Positions 16,181-25,174 of a stretch of 64,000 nt of DNA are shown one piece after another; position 1 is the first letter of the stretch; each line of letters starts with the position of its first letter. This DNA comes from Streptomyces sp. Tu 3180 (GTDB taxonomy: Bacteria; Actinomycetota; Actinomycetes; Streptomycetales; Streptomycetaceae). Below the pieces are notes generated by a model. The model had not been told where the DNA came from. It did not search any database and saw nothing but the letters and a program-made list of their open reading frames with translations. The stretch is taken from contig NZ_WOXS01000002.1 in NCBI RefSeq assembly GCF_009852415.1, positions 5,062,001 through 5,126,000 on the forward strand, given 5' to 3'. The translations under genes and the position numbers were made by a program.

Positions 16181-16233
16181 GCCGCGATCGGATCGCCGTC
16201 GGGCGGTGGTCGGGCCGCGATCGGATCGCCGTC
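16181..16233. repeat. Exact 20-bp direct repeat, 33-bp period
   Basis: The 20-mer starting GCCGCGATCGG occurs at 16181-16200 and again, unchanged, at 16214-16233. The second copy overlaps the stop codon of the lipase-like gene. The units contain the self-complementary CGATCG. Confidence 0.6.
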
Positions 16234-17098
16234 AGGCGACCGTCATGCCCTCCGCGCGGTCCGTGGAGGGCTCTCCGGGATGCGCCGCGTCCAGGGCCTG
16301 CCGTATGCCGGTCGCCACGGCCGGGTGCACGGGCAGGGCGAGGTGGCCGACGCCGCTCACCCGTACGTTCTGCACCATCAGGTCCGGGTGCTCGATGCAG
16401 GCCGTCTCCAGCGGCTCCATGATGTGGTCGAGGTCGCTCCAGAAGGCGAAGAAGTGCGTCCGGCAGCCGGGTGCGGGCAGCGCGAGTTCCTCGAGCACCG
16501 GCGAGCCGGGGCGCATCTGCCGGACGATGGGGTGCGCGTTGGCCAGCGGCGCGACGCGGGTGCCCGAGTGCGGGGTGCCGAGCGTGACGAGCGTCCGCAC
16601 CCGGGCGTCACCGCCCAGTCGCTGCACGTAGTACCGCGCGATCAGCCCTCCCAGACTGTGCCCGACCACGTCGACGCGGTTGCTGCCGGTGCGCTCGCAG
16701 ACCTGCTCTATGTGGCGGCCGAGCAGTTCGGCCGCGATGCGGATGTCACAGGTCAGCGGCGAGTAGTTGAGGGACTCGATCTGCCGCCTGCCGTGCTGGA
16801 CGAGGCTGCGGCGCAGCAGGAGGAAGACGGAGCGGTTGTCGATGAAGCCGTGCAGCAGCACGACCGGGGGCTTGGCCTCCACCGGCAGTTGCGCGGTGCC
16901 GTCCGGTGCGGGCAGCGAGGAGGCCGGGCCCCGTCGCTCCTGGACGATGCCGGCGGGATAGAGCAGGAGGTGGCCCGCCAGGATCGCGAGTTCCAGGGCG
17001 GTGGCCTTCAGCAGCGCCAGGGAGAGATCCGCCAGCCGGCTCGGCAGAAGACGCCGGCAGAACGGCAACAGGGGAAGAGCTGCCTGGGTGACCTTCAT
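16232..17098 (-). CDS. Lipase-like alpha/beta hydrolase, membrane-targeted
   Basis: 288 residues, with GGAGGT 6 nt upstream of the ATG. The N-terminus has a hydrophobic segment (LLKATALELAILAGHLLLYP) that probably anchors or exports the protein. The hydrolase fold starts at PPVVLLHGFIDNRSVFLLLR (oxyanion HG motif). The nucleophile elbow is GHSLGG, a second family motif is LVTLGTPHSGT, and the likely catalytic His lies in VSGVGHLALPVHP, with an acidic residue in FWSDLDHIM. This is the lipase class 2/LipB-like or EstA layout found in secreted actinomycete lipases. Substrate unknown. Confidence 0.88.
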   Translation of the reverse strand: MKVTQAALPLLPFCRRLLPSRLADLSLALLKATALELAILAGHLLLYPAGIVQERRGPASSLPAPDGTAQLPVEAKPPVVLLHGFIDNRSVFLLLRRSLVQHGRRQIESLNYSPLTCDIRIAAELLGRHIEQVCERTGSNRVDVVGHSLGGLIARYYVQRLGGDARVRTLVTLGTPHSGTRVAPLANAHPIVRQMRPGSPVLEELALPAPGCRTHFFAFWSDLDHIMEPLETACIEHPDLMVQNVRVSGVGHLALPVHPAVATGIRQALDAAHPGEPSTDRAEGMTVA

Positions 17099-17568
17099 GG
17101 CCGACCTCCTGTCGGCACGCGGAGGAACGGCTCTGTCCCCCGTGTGCCCTCATGGGGAACCGCGACGAGAGCGGTCGACGGTGCGCGCGTGCGACGTGTG
17201 GAGGGGGTGCGGTGGTACGGCGGCCTCGTCGCGGATCCCTTGTGCGCATGGTCCCACCGTCGCCCGTGCCGCGCACGGGCATGTGGTGCGGGGGCCGCGG
17301 AGCCCCGGAACGCTGCGCGGTGAACGTGTCCCACCGTGTGATTTCCCCCTCCCTGCGCACCGCGAAACGGCCGGTTGCGGGATGCTGGAGATAACGTTCG
17401 TTCACTTCCCCGGCCGGTCCGGGCCGGGGTGTCCGTGCCGCGGTGGTACACCCGGCGCAGTGGGCGGCGGGACGTGCGGTGCACACGGCGTGCGCGGCGT
17501 GTGCGGCACGGCCCGTGTGTGCGGTACTTGTCGGTACGGATGGATGTAGTCGCTTCATGGAGGCAGTG
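17099..17568. other. Gene-free divergent spacer between lipase-like gene and icmB
   Basis: 470 bp without a supportable ORF. It is rich in GTGCGG/GTGTGCGG runs, especially 17470-17530. Both divergent promoters must lie here, but I could not identify convincing -10 and -35 pairs. Confidence 0.4.
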
Positions 17569-17985
<417 letters not shown>

Positions 17986-18164
17986 GCGCCGGTCCCCGTC
18001 GGCCGGCCCGAGGGGGCCGGTCCGGCCGGCACGACCGGCCGGGGCCCGGGGGCCGGGCCGGCCGGCCGGAACGGCGGGGCGGGTCCCGTGCGCCGGGGTG
18101 CCGGTGCGGAACCGGCTCGTCGGGGCCCCGGGGCCCGGACCCGCGACGCTCGGGGCCGCGGTGT
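17986..18164. terminator. GGCCGG-rich palindromic spacer, probable terminator region
   Basis: About 180 bp between convergent genes. 17999-18080 is packed with self-complementary GGCCGG blocks (for example CCGGCCGG-CACGA-CCGGCCGG), able to fold into several alternative hairpins. It probably ends transcription from both sides. Confidence 0.5.
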
Positions 18165-19787
18165 TCAGGCTCGCGCCGGGGTCAGCTCCTCCAGCATGAC
18201 CGCGCGCAGGCGCAGTGTCGCGACCAGGCGTTGGAAGGCCTCCGCCCAGTAGCCGCCGGCTCCCGGCGCCGCGTTCTCCGGCTCGTCCGGTACCGCCAGG
18301 AGCGCGTCGAGGTGACCTGCCCCGGAGGGGTCGAGGCAGCGCTCGGCCAAGCCCATGACTCCGCTGAAACTCCATGGATAACTCCCTGCGTCCCGCGCGA
18401 TGTTGAGCGCGTCGACCACGGCCCGTCCGAGCGGCGCGGCCCACGGCACCGCGCACACCCCGAGCAGCTGGAAGGCCTCGGACAGGCCGTGCGTCTCGAT
18501 GAACCCGGCCACCCACTCGGCCCGTTCGGCGGCGCCCAGCGTGGCGAGCAGCCTGGCGCGTTCGGCCAGGGACACCGCCCCCGGGCCGCCGGCCTCCGGC
18601 GCGGAGGGCTCACCGAGCAGCGCCCGGGACCACTGGGCGTCCCGCTGCCGCACCGCCGCCCGGCACCAGGCCGCGTGCAGCTCGCCCTGCCAGTCGTCCG
18701 CCACCGGCAGGGCCACGATCTCCCGGGGCGTGCGCCCGCCGAGCCGCCGCGACCAGCTGCCGAGCGGCGCCGCCTCCACCAGCTGGCCCAGCCACCAGGA
18801 CCGCTCGCCCCGTCCCGCGGGGGCCTTGGCCGTCACGCCGTCGCGCTCCATGCCGGCGTCGCACTCGTGCGGTGCCTCGACGACGAGCGTCGGCACGTCC
18901 CTCGTGTGGTCGACGGCCACACACGCCCCGGCCCTGACCGCCATCCGTTCCGCGAGCGCCGAACCGGGCAGCGCCGACAGCAGCTCCGCGGCCGTCGACC
19001 GCACGTTGCGGCTGCGGTCGGCCAGGGCCCGCTCCAGGAAGGGCTCGTCGTCCGGACCGAGGCCGGTGCGCAGGGAGTCCACGAACATGAGCCGGTCCTC
19101 CGCGCGCTCCGTCGCCCAGGTCGTCGCGAGGAGGTCGCGTGCGGCGGCGGGCTCGCGGGAGCGCAGGGCGGTGAGGAGTGCGACCCGCTCGGCGAAGAGG
19201 CCCTCCCGCCAGAGCCGCTCGATCCCCTCCGGGTCGTCGGGACCGGGCACGGACGCGCCCCGTGCCGAGCGCAGGGCGAACCGCCAGTCCGGGTTGAGCC
19301 GGGCCAGCCACAGGGCGCGCGGCCCCGCGAACCGCAGGGCCGCCGGACGCAGGTCCGTACGTCCCCGCGCGGCGTCGAGCAGGGCGGGCAGCGCGGCAGG
19401 GGGCGCCGCGAAACCGCGGGCGTTCGCCGCCGCCAGCCACTGGGGCAGCAGCTCCATGAGATCCGGGGCCGTGCCCCGGCGGCCGCCGCCGGAGGCGCCG
19501 GGGCGGTCGGAGAGCAGCAGCGTGAGCCGACGGGCGGCGGCGGGCGGCAGCGGCGGACGGGGGTCCTCGGGGGCGGGCTCCGGGCGCCTCGCCGCCCGCG
19601 CCGGCCGCAGCCCGGCGCGCCGCCGTACGGTCGCCGCGGCCGCCGCGTCCAGCAGCGCCACCGGTGCCTCGGGGCCGGGGGCGCAGCCCGCCGGTGTGCG
19701 CCGGTCCGTGCCCAGCAGGGCCGTGGTGACCAGGTCCTCCCAGGCGTCCGGGAGGGACGGGTCCACGGCGACGGTGGTCCTGCTCAT
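18165..19787 (-). CDS. DUF5691-family protein of the MoxR-VWA cluster
   Basis: 540 residues from the ATG at 19787 (MSRTTVAVDP), with AAGGAAG just upstream. No signal peptide or membrane segment. The sequence is rich in Ala/Leu helices with HEAT-like pairs (RSREPAAARDLLATTW, PFLERALADRSRNVRSTAAELLSALPGSALAERM), suggesting an alpha-solenoid. The opening WEDLVTTALLGTDRR is typical of DUF5691. It follows the SWIM gene by 131 bp on the same strand and is probably co-transcribed with it. Biochemical function unknown. In the cluster it could be the scaffold or substrate adaptor for the ATPase module, which is inference. Confidence 0.85.
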   Translation of the reverse strand: MSRTTVAVDPSLPDAWEDLVTTALLGTDRRTPAGCAPGPEAPVALLDAAAAATVRRRAGLRPARAARRPEPAPEDPRPPLPPAAARRLTLLLSDRPGASGGGRRGTAPDLMELLPQWLAAANARGFAAPPAALPALLDAARGRTDLRPAALRFAGPRALWLARLNPDWRFALRSARGASVPGPDDPEGIERLWREGLFAERVALLTALRSREPAAARDLLATTWATERAEDRLMFVDSLRTGLGPDDEPFLERALADRSRNVRSTAAELLSALPGSALAERMAVRAGACVAVDHTRDVPTLVVEAPHECDAGMERDGVTAKAPAGRGERSWWLGQLVEAAPLGSWSRRLGGRTPREIVALPVADDWQGELHAAWCRAAVRQRDAQWSRALLGEPSAPEAGGPGAVSLAERARLLATLGAAERAEWVAGFIETHGLSEAFQLLGVCAVPWAAPLGRAVVDALNIARDAGSYPWSFSGVMGLAERCLDPSGAGHLDALLAVPDEPENAAPGAGGYWAEAFQRLVATLRLRAVMLEELTPARA

Positions 19788-19881
19788 GAGCTTCCTTTCC
19801 GTCGGGCGGCCCGGCACGGTCGAAGACCCACGCGCACCGAGTGTCCAGTGGTGCCCGAAAAATTCCTGAGACCGGAGGAAC

Positions 19882-19912
19882 AGGAGGGAACGGGAGGGAA
19901 CGGGAGGGAACG
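19882..19912. repeat. Ten-bp tandem repeat (GGGAGGGAAC)x3
   Basis: Three near-identical copies of GGGAGGGAAC in the 131-bp gap between the SWIM stop and the DUF5691 start. On the coding (minus) strand it is a pyrimidine tract. It may be slipped sequence or a site affecting transcript read-through. Confidence 0.6.
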
Positions 19913-19918
19913 CGTGGT

Positions 19919-21292
19919 TCAGCACAGCGGCACCGCCTCGCCGGGCCCCTGCGGCCATGCCGCCATCGGGGTGAATCCCCGGTGGCCGCACTCGCCGAAG
20001 ACCGTGACCGGGGCGCCGCCCGACAGGGCGACCAGGCGCCACAGGCCGGGCCGGGACCGCGCGGCCGGGGTGATCGGCAGGGCCGTGTCCCCGTCGGCGT
20101 CCGCCAGCTGCCAGCCGTCACCGTCCGGGACCGGGACCACCCGGTCCAGCGTCACCGGAACCGACTCCAGCCAGGGGTCGTCGCGCAGCGCCTCGCCGTA
20201 GCGGGCGACCGCCCGGGCCGGCGTCGTCCCCGGCGGCCGCGCCGTCGTCGGCGCGGGGGGCGCGAACCGCTCGCCCAGGGCCGCCCGCGGCTGCCCCGCG
20301 CCCGGATAGGCGGACAGCTCCGCGTCCAGGACCGTCCCGACCGGCAGGGCGATCTCGGGGGCGCGGCCCGCGGCGCCGTAGGAGAGGAGCAGGGCGGTGC
20401 GCCGCGAGTCCGTGCCGTACAGCCAGATGCGGCGGGTCGTCAGACGGGCGTCCGCCGTGTCGTACTGGGCGAGGACCAGCCAGCGGTCCCGCACCGGCGG
20501 GCCGTCCGCCGAGGCGGGCAGGCCGACGCGGGAGCGGACCGTCGCGGCGAGGCCCTCCGGCAGCCGCTCCCGGCGCAGCCAGCCCCGGTCGAGGAGGTGG
20601 AGCAGCGCGCACTCCTCCAGCAGCCGCACCGGCCAGCCCGGCCCGGTGCCGGGGATCGCCCCCAGCTCCCGCACCCGGGCGGCCAGCCCCTGTGCCTGGG
20701 CGTCGACCATGCGGGCCGCCGTCTCCTCCCACAGGCCGTACCCGGACTGCTCCGCCGTCGCCAGGCCGCCGCGGAGCAGGTCCGCCAGGCGCTGCTCCAG
20801 CTCCAGCGCGCCCGCGGTGATCCGCTCGGCCCGGCGCTCCGCCCTGCGCCGCGCCGCCTCCGCACCGGCGGACCCGGACGGGGAGCCGGGGGAGTCCGGG
20901 GGATCCGGGGAGTGCGCGGTCCGCCGCCGCTCCGCGCGCCCGTGCCGGCCCGCGAGCCACCGCTCCGCCCACTCCGGGGCCTCCGCCCGCGGCACCGCCC
21001 CGTCCCCGCCCGCCCAGAGCAGCAGCAGACCGAGCGCGTGCTTGCACGGGACCTGACGGCTCGGGCAGCTGCACGCGCACGCGGGTCCGGAGGGGTCCGC
21101 GAGGTCGACGACCGTCCGGTACGGCTCGCTGCCGCTGCCCTCGCACAGCCCCCACAGCGCCCCCTCGCCGGACCGGCCGGCCCCGGACCACGGACCGGCC
21201 GCGCCGAGTCTGCTCCCCGCTTCGCGCGAGGCGGTGTCAGGCGCCAGTGCGAGCACCCGGTCCGCGGTCCAGCGCGCCCCCTGCTGAGTCAT
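19919..21292 (-). CDS. SWIM zinc-finger protein of the MoxR-VWA cluster
   Basis: 457 residues from the ATG at 21292. The transcript is probably leaderless: a PafBC-type -10 (TACCTT) ends 7 nt before the ATG and no Shine-Dalgarno sequence is present. A SWIM finger (CxCxnCxH) is clear in CSCPSRQVPCKHALGLL near residue 90; it is a zinc site that binds DNA or protein. An Arg-rich helical linker (about 130-185) is followed by a long C-terminal domain (WLVLAQYDTADARLTTRRIWLYG and onward) of unknown fold. E. coli YehQ is a SWIM protein encoded next to yehL, yehM and yehP, a matching set to the genes here (recalled, not searched). Confidence 0.88.
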   Translation of the reverse strand: MTQQGARWTADRVLALAPDTASREAGSRLGAAGPWSGAGRSGEGALWGLCEGSGSEPYRTVVDLADPSGPACACSCPSRQVPCKHALGLLLLWAGGDGAVPRAEAPEWAERWLAGRHGRAERRRTAHSPDPPDSPGSPSGSAGAEAARRRAERRAERITAGALELEQRLADLLRGGLATAEQSGYGLWEETAARMVDAQAQGLAARVRELGAIPGTGPGWPVRLLEECALLHLLDRGWLRRERLPEGLAATVRSRVGLPASADGPPVRDRWLVLAQYDTADARLTTRRIWLYGTDSRRTALLLSYGAAGRAPEIALPVGTVLDAELSAYPGAGQPRAALGERFAPPAPTTARPPGTTPARAVARYGEALRDDPWLESVPVTLDRVVPVPDGDGWQLADADGDTALPITPAARSRPGLWRLVALSGGAPVTVFGECGHRGFTPMAAWPQGPGEAVPLC

Positions 21293-21299
21293 GCCGCCG

Positions 21300-21322
21300 A
21301 AGGTACGTCCCGGCACTGACAA
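21300..21322 (-). promoter_or_regulatory. PafBC/RecA-NDp-type promoter for SWIM-DUF5691
   Basis: On the minus strand TTGTCAGTG (21322-21314), exactly 8 nt, then TACCTT (21305-21300): a full match to TTGTCRGTG-N8-TAnnnT. The -10 ends 7 nt before the SWIM ATG, giving a leaderless mRNA. The left half is also one arm of a perfect 12-bp inverted repeat with the opposing promoter. Confidence 0.8.
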
Positions 21323-21358
21323 TCGGTCCGACGAGTGCATTTCCGCGGGCCGGGGCGA

Positions 21359-21381
21359 TTGTCAGTGGCGTGGTGCACGGT
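21359..21381 (+). promoter_or_regulatory. PafBC/RecA-NDp-type promoter for MoxR-DUF5682-VWA
   Basis: TTGTCAGTG (21359-21367), 8 nt, then CACGGT (21376-21381). The -35 side is perfect; the -10 keeps A and T at the key positions but starts with C. An alternative -10 TAGGTG follows at 21381-21386. CACTGACAATCG (21314-21325) and CGATTGTCAGTG (21356-21367) form a perfect 12-bp inverted repeat, so both arms may bind the same activator. Confidence 0.65.
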
Positions 21382-21424
21382 AGGTGGCAGATCCGAACCG
21401 GCCGAGCTGGAGGGGGACTCAGCC

Positions 21425-22600
21425 ATGTCCGCGTCCGTTGAACCGATGTCCGCCGACCCGGCCCGGGACGGCTCCGCGTCCGCGCACCCGGGCACGGACG
21501 CCGCCCGTCCCGCCCCCGGACCACAGGCGCTGCGGCCGCACGCGGAGGACGCCTTCGCCGCCGAGCTCGCCGCGCTGGCGGCGCGGGACGACCGCCCGCG
21601 TCCGGCCCGCTGGCGGCTCTCGCCGTGGGCCGTCGCGACCTACCTGCTCGGCGGCACGCTGCCGGACGGCACGGTGATCACACCGAAGTACGTCGGTCCG
21701 CGCCGCATCGTCGAGGTCGCCGTGAGCACCCTCGCCACCGACCGCGCCCTGCTGCTGCTCGGCGTGCCCGGCACCGCGAAGACGTGGGTGTCCGAGCACC
21801 TGGCCGCGGCGGTCAGCGGGGACTCGACCCTGCTGGTGCAGGGCACGGCCGGCACGCCGGAGGAGGCCATCCGCTACGGCTGGAACTACGCCCGGCTGCT
21901 CGCCCACGGCCCCAGCCGCGACGCCCTGGTGCCCAGCCCGGTGATGCGGGCCATGGCGGAGGGGATGACGGCCCGCGTCGAGGAGCTGACCCGCATCCCG
22001 GCCGACGTCCAGGACACGCTCATCACCATCCTGTCGGAGAAGACCCTGCCGATACCGGAACTGGGCCAGGAGGTGCAGGCGGTCCGCGGCTTCAACCTGA
22101 TCGCCACGGCGAACGACCGCGACCGCGGGGTCAACGACCTGTCCAGCGCCCTGCGCCGCCGCTTCAACACCGTGGTGCTGCCGCTGCCGGAGACCCCCGA
22201 GGCGGAGGTCGACATCGTCTCGCGCCGGGTGGACCAGATCGGCCGCTCCCTCGACCTGCCGGCCGTGCCCGACGGCATCGACGAGATCCGCCGTGTCGTC
22301 ACGGTCTTCCGCGAGCTGCGCGACGGGGTCACCGCCGACGGCCGGACGAAGCTGAAGTCGCCCAGCGGCACGCTGTCGACCGCCGAGGCGATCTCCGTGG
22401 TCACCAACGGGCTGGCGCTCGCCGCCCACTTCGGCGACGGCGTGCTGCGGGCCGGGGACGTCGCCGCGGGCATCCTCGGCGCGGTCGTCCGCGACCCGGC
22501 GGCGGACCGCGTCGTCTGGCAGGAGTACCTGGAGACCGTCGTCCGCGAGCGTGACGGCTGGAAGGACTTCTACCGGGCCTGCCGGGAGGTCAGCGCGTGA
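21425..22600 (+). CDS. MoxR-type AAA+ ATPase (YehL-like)
   Basis: 391 residues from the ATG at 21425, which has GGAGGGGGA upstream. After a Pro/Ala-rich N-terminus the AAA+ core shows Walker A GVPGTAKTWV and Walker B-region ADVQDTLITILSEKTLPIP. Sensor 1 is in NLIATANDRDRGVNDL and the arginine finger in SSALRRRFNTVVLPLP. MoxR ATPases are chaperone-like remodellers that work with VWA-domain partners, here encoded two genes downstream. The next gene starts 67 bp after its stop. The promoter region has a DNA-damage-type motif, so the arm is probably induced with the divergent SWIM gene. Confidence 0.93.
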   Translation: MSASVEPMSADPARDGSASAHPGTDAARPAPGPQALRPHAEDAFAAELAALAARDDRPRPARWRLSPWAVATYLLGGTLPDGTVITPKYVGPRRIVEVAVSTLATDRALLLLGVPGTAKTWVSEHLAAAVSGDSTLLVQGTAGTPEEAIRYGWNYARLLAHGPSRDALVPSPVMRAMAEGMTARVEELTRIPADVQDTLITILSEKTLPIPELGQEVQAVRGFNLIATANDRDRGVNDLSSALRRRFNTVVLPLPETPEAEVDIVSRRVDQIGRSLDLPAVPDGIDEIRRVVTVFRELRDGVTADGRTKLKSPSGTLSTAEAISVVTNGLALAAHFGDGVLRAGDVAAGILGAVVRDPAADRVVWQEYLETVVRERDGWKDFYRACREVSA

Positions 22601-22667
22601 ACGGCGGGGCGAGGGACGCGTGCCGGGGACCGGCGCGGCCGCCCGGCGGCGCTTCGAGGGGGACGGC

Positions 22668-25115
22668 GTGACGGACGTGGACAGGCCCGGCGGCGGGCGG
22701 CCGGCGGGGCCGTTGCTGCTCGGGGTGCGGCATCACGGGCCGGGGTCGGCACGGGCGGTGCGGGCGGCGCTGGAGGAGGCCCGGCCGGGGGCCGTGCTGA
22801 TCGAGGGCCCGCCCGAGGCCGACCCGCTGATCCCGCTCGCCGCGGAGGAGGACATGCGGCCGCCGGTCGCCCTGCTCGCCCACGCCGTGGACGAGCCCGG
22901 CCGCTCGGCCTTCTGGCCGCTGGCGGAGTTCTCCCCGGAGTGGGTCGCGATCCGCTGGGCGCTGGAGCACGGGGTCCCGGCCCGCTTCATCGACCTGCCG
23001 GCCGCCCACACGCTGGCGTGGGGGAAGGCGGAGGGGGAGGACGGGAAGGACGGGGACGACGGGACCGGCGGGGCGGACGGGCCCGGCCCCGGCCCCGGTA
23101 CCGCTCCCGGCCCCGGCGCCGCGGAGGGGTCCAGGTCCGGGGACGACGCCGCCCCGGACGCCGACGTGCGGGTCGACCCGCTGGGAGTGCTCGCCGGGAC
23201 CGCCGGGTACGACGATCCCGAGCGGTGGTGGGAGGACGTCGTCGAGCACCGGGGCGTGGGGAAGGGCGACGCGCTCGCGCCGTTCACCGCGCTGGAAGAG
23301 GCCATGACGGCGCTGCGGGAGACGTACGGCAGCGGGGGACACGACCGGGACCTGGTGCGCGAGGCGCACATGCGGCTGCGGATCCGGGCGGCGCAGCGGG
23401 AGTTCGAGGACGGGGTGGCCGTGGTGTGCGGGGCCTGGCACGTGCCCGCGCTGCGGCGGAGGACCACCGTCGCCGCCGACCGGGCCGTGCTGAAGGGGCT
23501 GCCCAAGGTCAGGACGGACATGACCTGGGTGCCCTGGACCAACCGCAGACTGTCCCGGATGAGCGGATACGGCGCGGGCGTCGACTCCCCGGGCTGGTAC
23601 GGGCACCTGTTCGGCGCCCCCGACCGGCCGGTCGAGCGGTGGATGACCAAGGTGGCGGGGCTGCTGCGGGACGAGGACCGGATCGTGTCGTCCGCGCACG
23701 TCATCGAGGCCGTGCGGCTGGCGGGGACGCTCGCCGCGATGCGGGGCCGTCCGCTGCCCGGACTGGGCGAGACGACCGACGCGGTCCGGGCGGTGATGTG
23801 CGAGGGCTCCGACGTGCCGCTGGCGCTGGTGCACGACCGGCTGGTCGTCGGGGACGTGCTGGGGGAGGTGCCGGCGACGGCGCCCGCCGTGCCGCTGCAG
23901 CGGGACCTCGCGCGCATCCAGCGCCGGCTGCGGCTGAGACCGGAGGCCGCGGAGCGGGAGCTGGAGCTCGACCTGCGCAGGGAGACCGACGCCGGGCGCA
24001 GCAGGCTGCTGCACCGGCTGCGGCTGCTCGGCGTCGCATGGGGCGAGCCGGCCGCCTCGCGCGGGAGCACGGGGACCTTCCGGGAGACCTGGCGGCTGCG
24101 CTGGGAGCCGGAACTGTCCGTACGGGTCGCCGAGGCCGGGGTGTGGGGGACGACCGTACGCGCCGCCGCGACGGCCAGGGCCGAGGCGGACGCCGTCGCC
24201 GCGCAGGGCCTCGCCGAGGTCACCGGGCTGGCCGAGCGCTGCCTGCTGGCCGGACTGCCCGGCGCACTGCCCGCGGTGATGCGGATCCTCGCCGACCGCG
24301 CGGCCCTGGACACCGACGTCGGCCACCTCGCCCAGGCGCTGCCCGCCCTGGTCCGCTCGCTGCGCTACGGCGACGTGCGCGGCACGGACACCGCGGCGCT
24401 GGCCGAGGTCGCCGCCGGGCTCGCCGAGCGGGTCTTCGTCGGACTGCCGCCGGCCTGCGCCGGGCTGGACGCGGACGCCGCCGAGGAGATGCGGGGCCAT
24501 CTCGACGCGGTGCACGGGGCGGTGGGCCTCCTCGGCGACGCCCCGGCACCGGGGCACGCGGACCTGCGCGCCCGCTGGCAGTCGGTGCTGCGGACGCTGT
24601 CGGCGCGGGACACGGTGCCCGGCGTCGTACGGGGGCGGTCCGTGCGGCTGCTGCTGGACGGCGGGGAGCTGGCGCGGGACGAGGCGGCGCGGCTGATGGG
24701 CCTGGTGCTGTCGCCGGGCACACCGCCGGCGGACGCGGCCGCGTGGATCGAGGGCTTCGTCGGCGGCGGCTCCGGGGGCGGGATGCTCCTGGTCCACGAC
24801 GAGCGGCTGTTCGGGCTGGTCGACGCGTGGCTGACGGGGGTGCCGGCGGAGGCGTTCACGGACGTACTGCCGCTGCTGCGGCGGACGTTCTCGGCGTACG
24901 AGGCGGGGGTGCGGCGCACCCTCGGCGAACTGGTCCGGCGCGGGCCCGGGGCGCGCGGGAGCACGGTGGCCGCCGGTTCCGGCGCACCCGGCTTCGCGCC
25001 CGACCTCGACACCGCGCGCGCGGACGCCGTGCTGCCGGTCGTGCGGCTGCTGCTGGGACCGGGCGGGGACGACGGGGAAGCGCTCGGCACCGGTCCGCAG
25101 GGAGCGGCGCGATGA
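22668..25115 (+). CDS. DUF5682-family protein (YehM-like)
   Basis: 815 residues from the GTG at 22668, with GAGGGGG 5-6 nt upstream. The N-terminus LLLGVRHHGPGSARAVRAALEE is the family's hallmark; it resembles a TraB/ChaN-like fold with a GxRHxGPGS motif and PEADPLI following. A Gly/Pro/Asp-rich insert (about residues 120-165) looks disordered. The C-terminal half is Ala/Leu/Arg rich and helical. The only named relative I recall is E. coli YehM, beside MoxR, VWA and SWIM genes as here. Its stop overlaps a 20-codon ORF by ATGA. Function unknown; it is probably the large core subunit or effector of this module. Confidence 0.85.
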   Translation: MTDVDRPGGGRPAGPLLLGVRHHGPGSARAVRAALEEARPGAVLIEGPPEADPLIPLAAEEDMRPPVALLAHAVDEPGRSAFWPLAEFSPEWVAIRWALEHGVPARFIDLPAAHTLAWGKAEGEDGKDGDDGTGGADGPGPGPGTAPGPGAAEGSRSGDDAAPDADVRVDPLGVLAGTAGYDDPERWWEDVVEHRGVGKGDALAPFTALEEAMTALRETYGSGGHDRDLVREAHMRLRIRAAQREFEDGVAVVCGAWHVPALRRRTTVAADRAVLKGLPKVRTDMTWVPWTNRRLSRMSGYGAGVDSPGWYGHLFGAPDRPVERWMTKVAGLLRDEDRIVSSAHVIEAVRLAGTLAAMRGRPLPGLGETTDAVRAVMCEGSDVPLALVHDRLVVGDVLGEVPATAPAVPLQRDLARIQRRLRLRPEAAERELELDLRRETDAGRSRLLHRLRLLGVAWGEPAASRGSTGTFRETWRLRWEPELSVRVAEAGVWGTTVRAAATARAEADAVAAQGLAEVTGLAERCLLAGLPGALPAVMRILADRAALDTDVGHLAQALPALVRSLRYGDVRGTDTAALAEVAAGLAERVFVGLPPACAGLDADAAEEMRGHLDAVHGAVGLLGDAPAPGHADLRARWQSVLRTLSARDTVPGVVRGRSVRLLLDGGELARDEAARLMGLVLSPGTPPADAAAWIEGFVGGGSGGGMLLVHDERLFGLVDAWLTGVPAEAFTDVLPLLRRTFSAYEAGVRRTLGELVRRGPGARGSTVAAGSGAPGFAPDLDTARADAVLPVVRLLLGPGGDDGEALGTGPQGAAR

Positions 25116-25174
25116 CGGGACCGCGAACACAGCGGCACCACGACACCGGCGGCACCAGGGGGAGAGGCACATGA
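25112..25174 (+). CDS. 20-codon ORF bridging DUF5682 and VWA genes
   Basis: ATG 25112 overlaps the DUF5682 stop (ATGA), and its own TGA (25172-25174) overlaps the VWA ATG (ATGA). GGAG lies 7 nt upstream of its start. The peptide is polar and His/Arg/Gly rich (MTGPRTQRHHDTGGTRGRGT). It may be a coupling peptide that carries ribosomes from one gene to the next rather than a functional product. Confidence 0.5.
   Translation: MTGPRTQRHHDTGGTRGRGT

Larger units (their letters stand above)
15799..16231. other. Gene-free spacer with M23 promoter, terminator hairpin and direct repeat
   Basis: 433 bp between two genes on the minus strand. It carries the M23 promoter (15847-15876), a perfect hairpin at 16088-16118 that can end lipase transcription, and an exact 20-bp repeat overlapping the lipase stop. 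No coding ORF seen. Confidence 0.55.
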
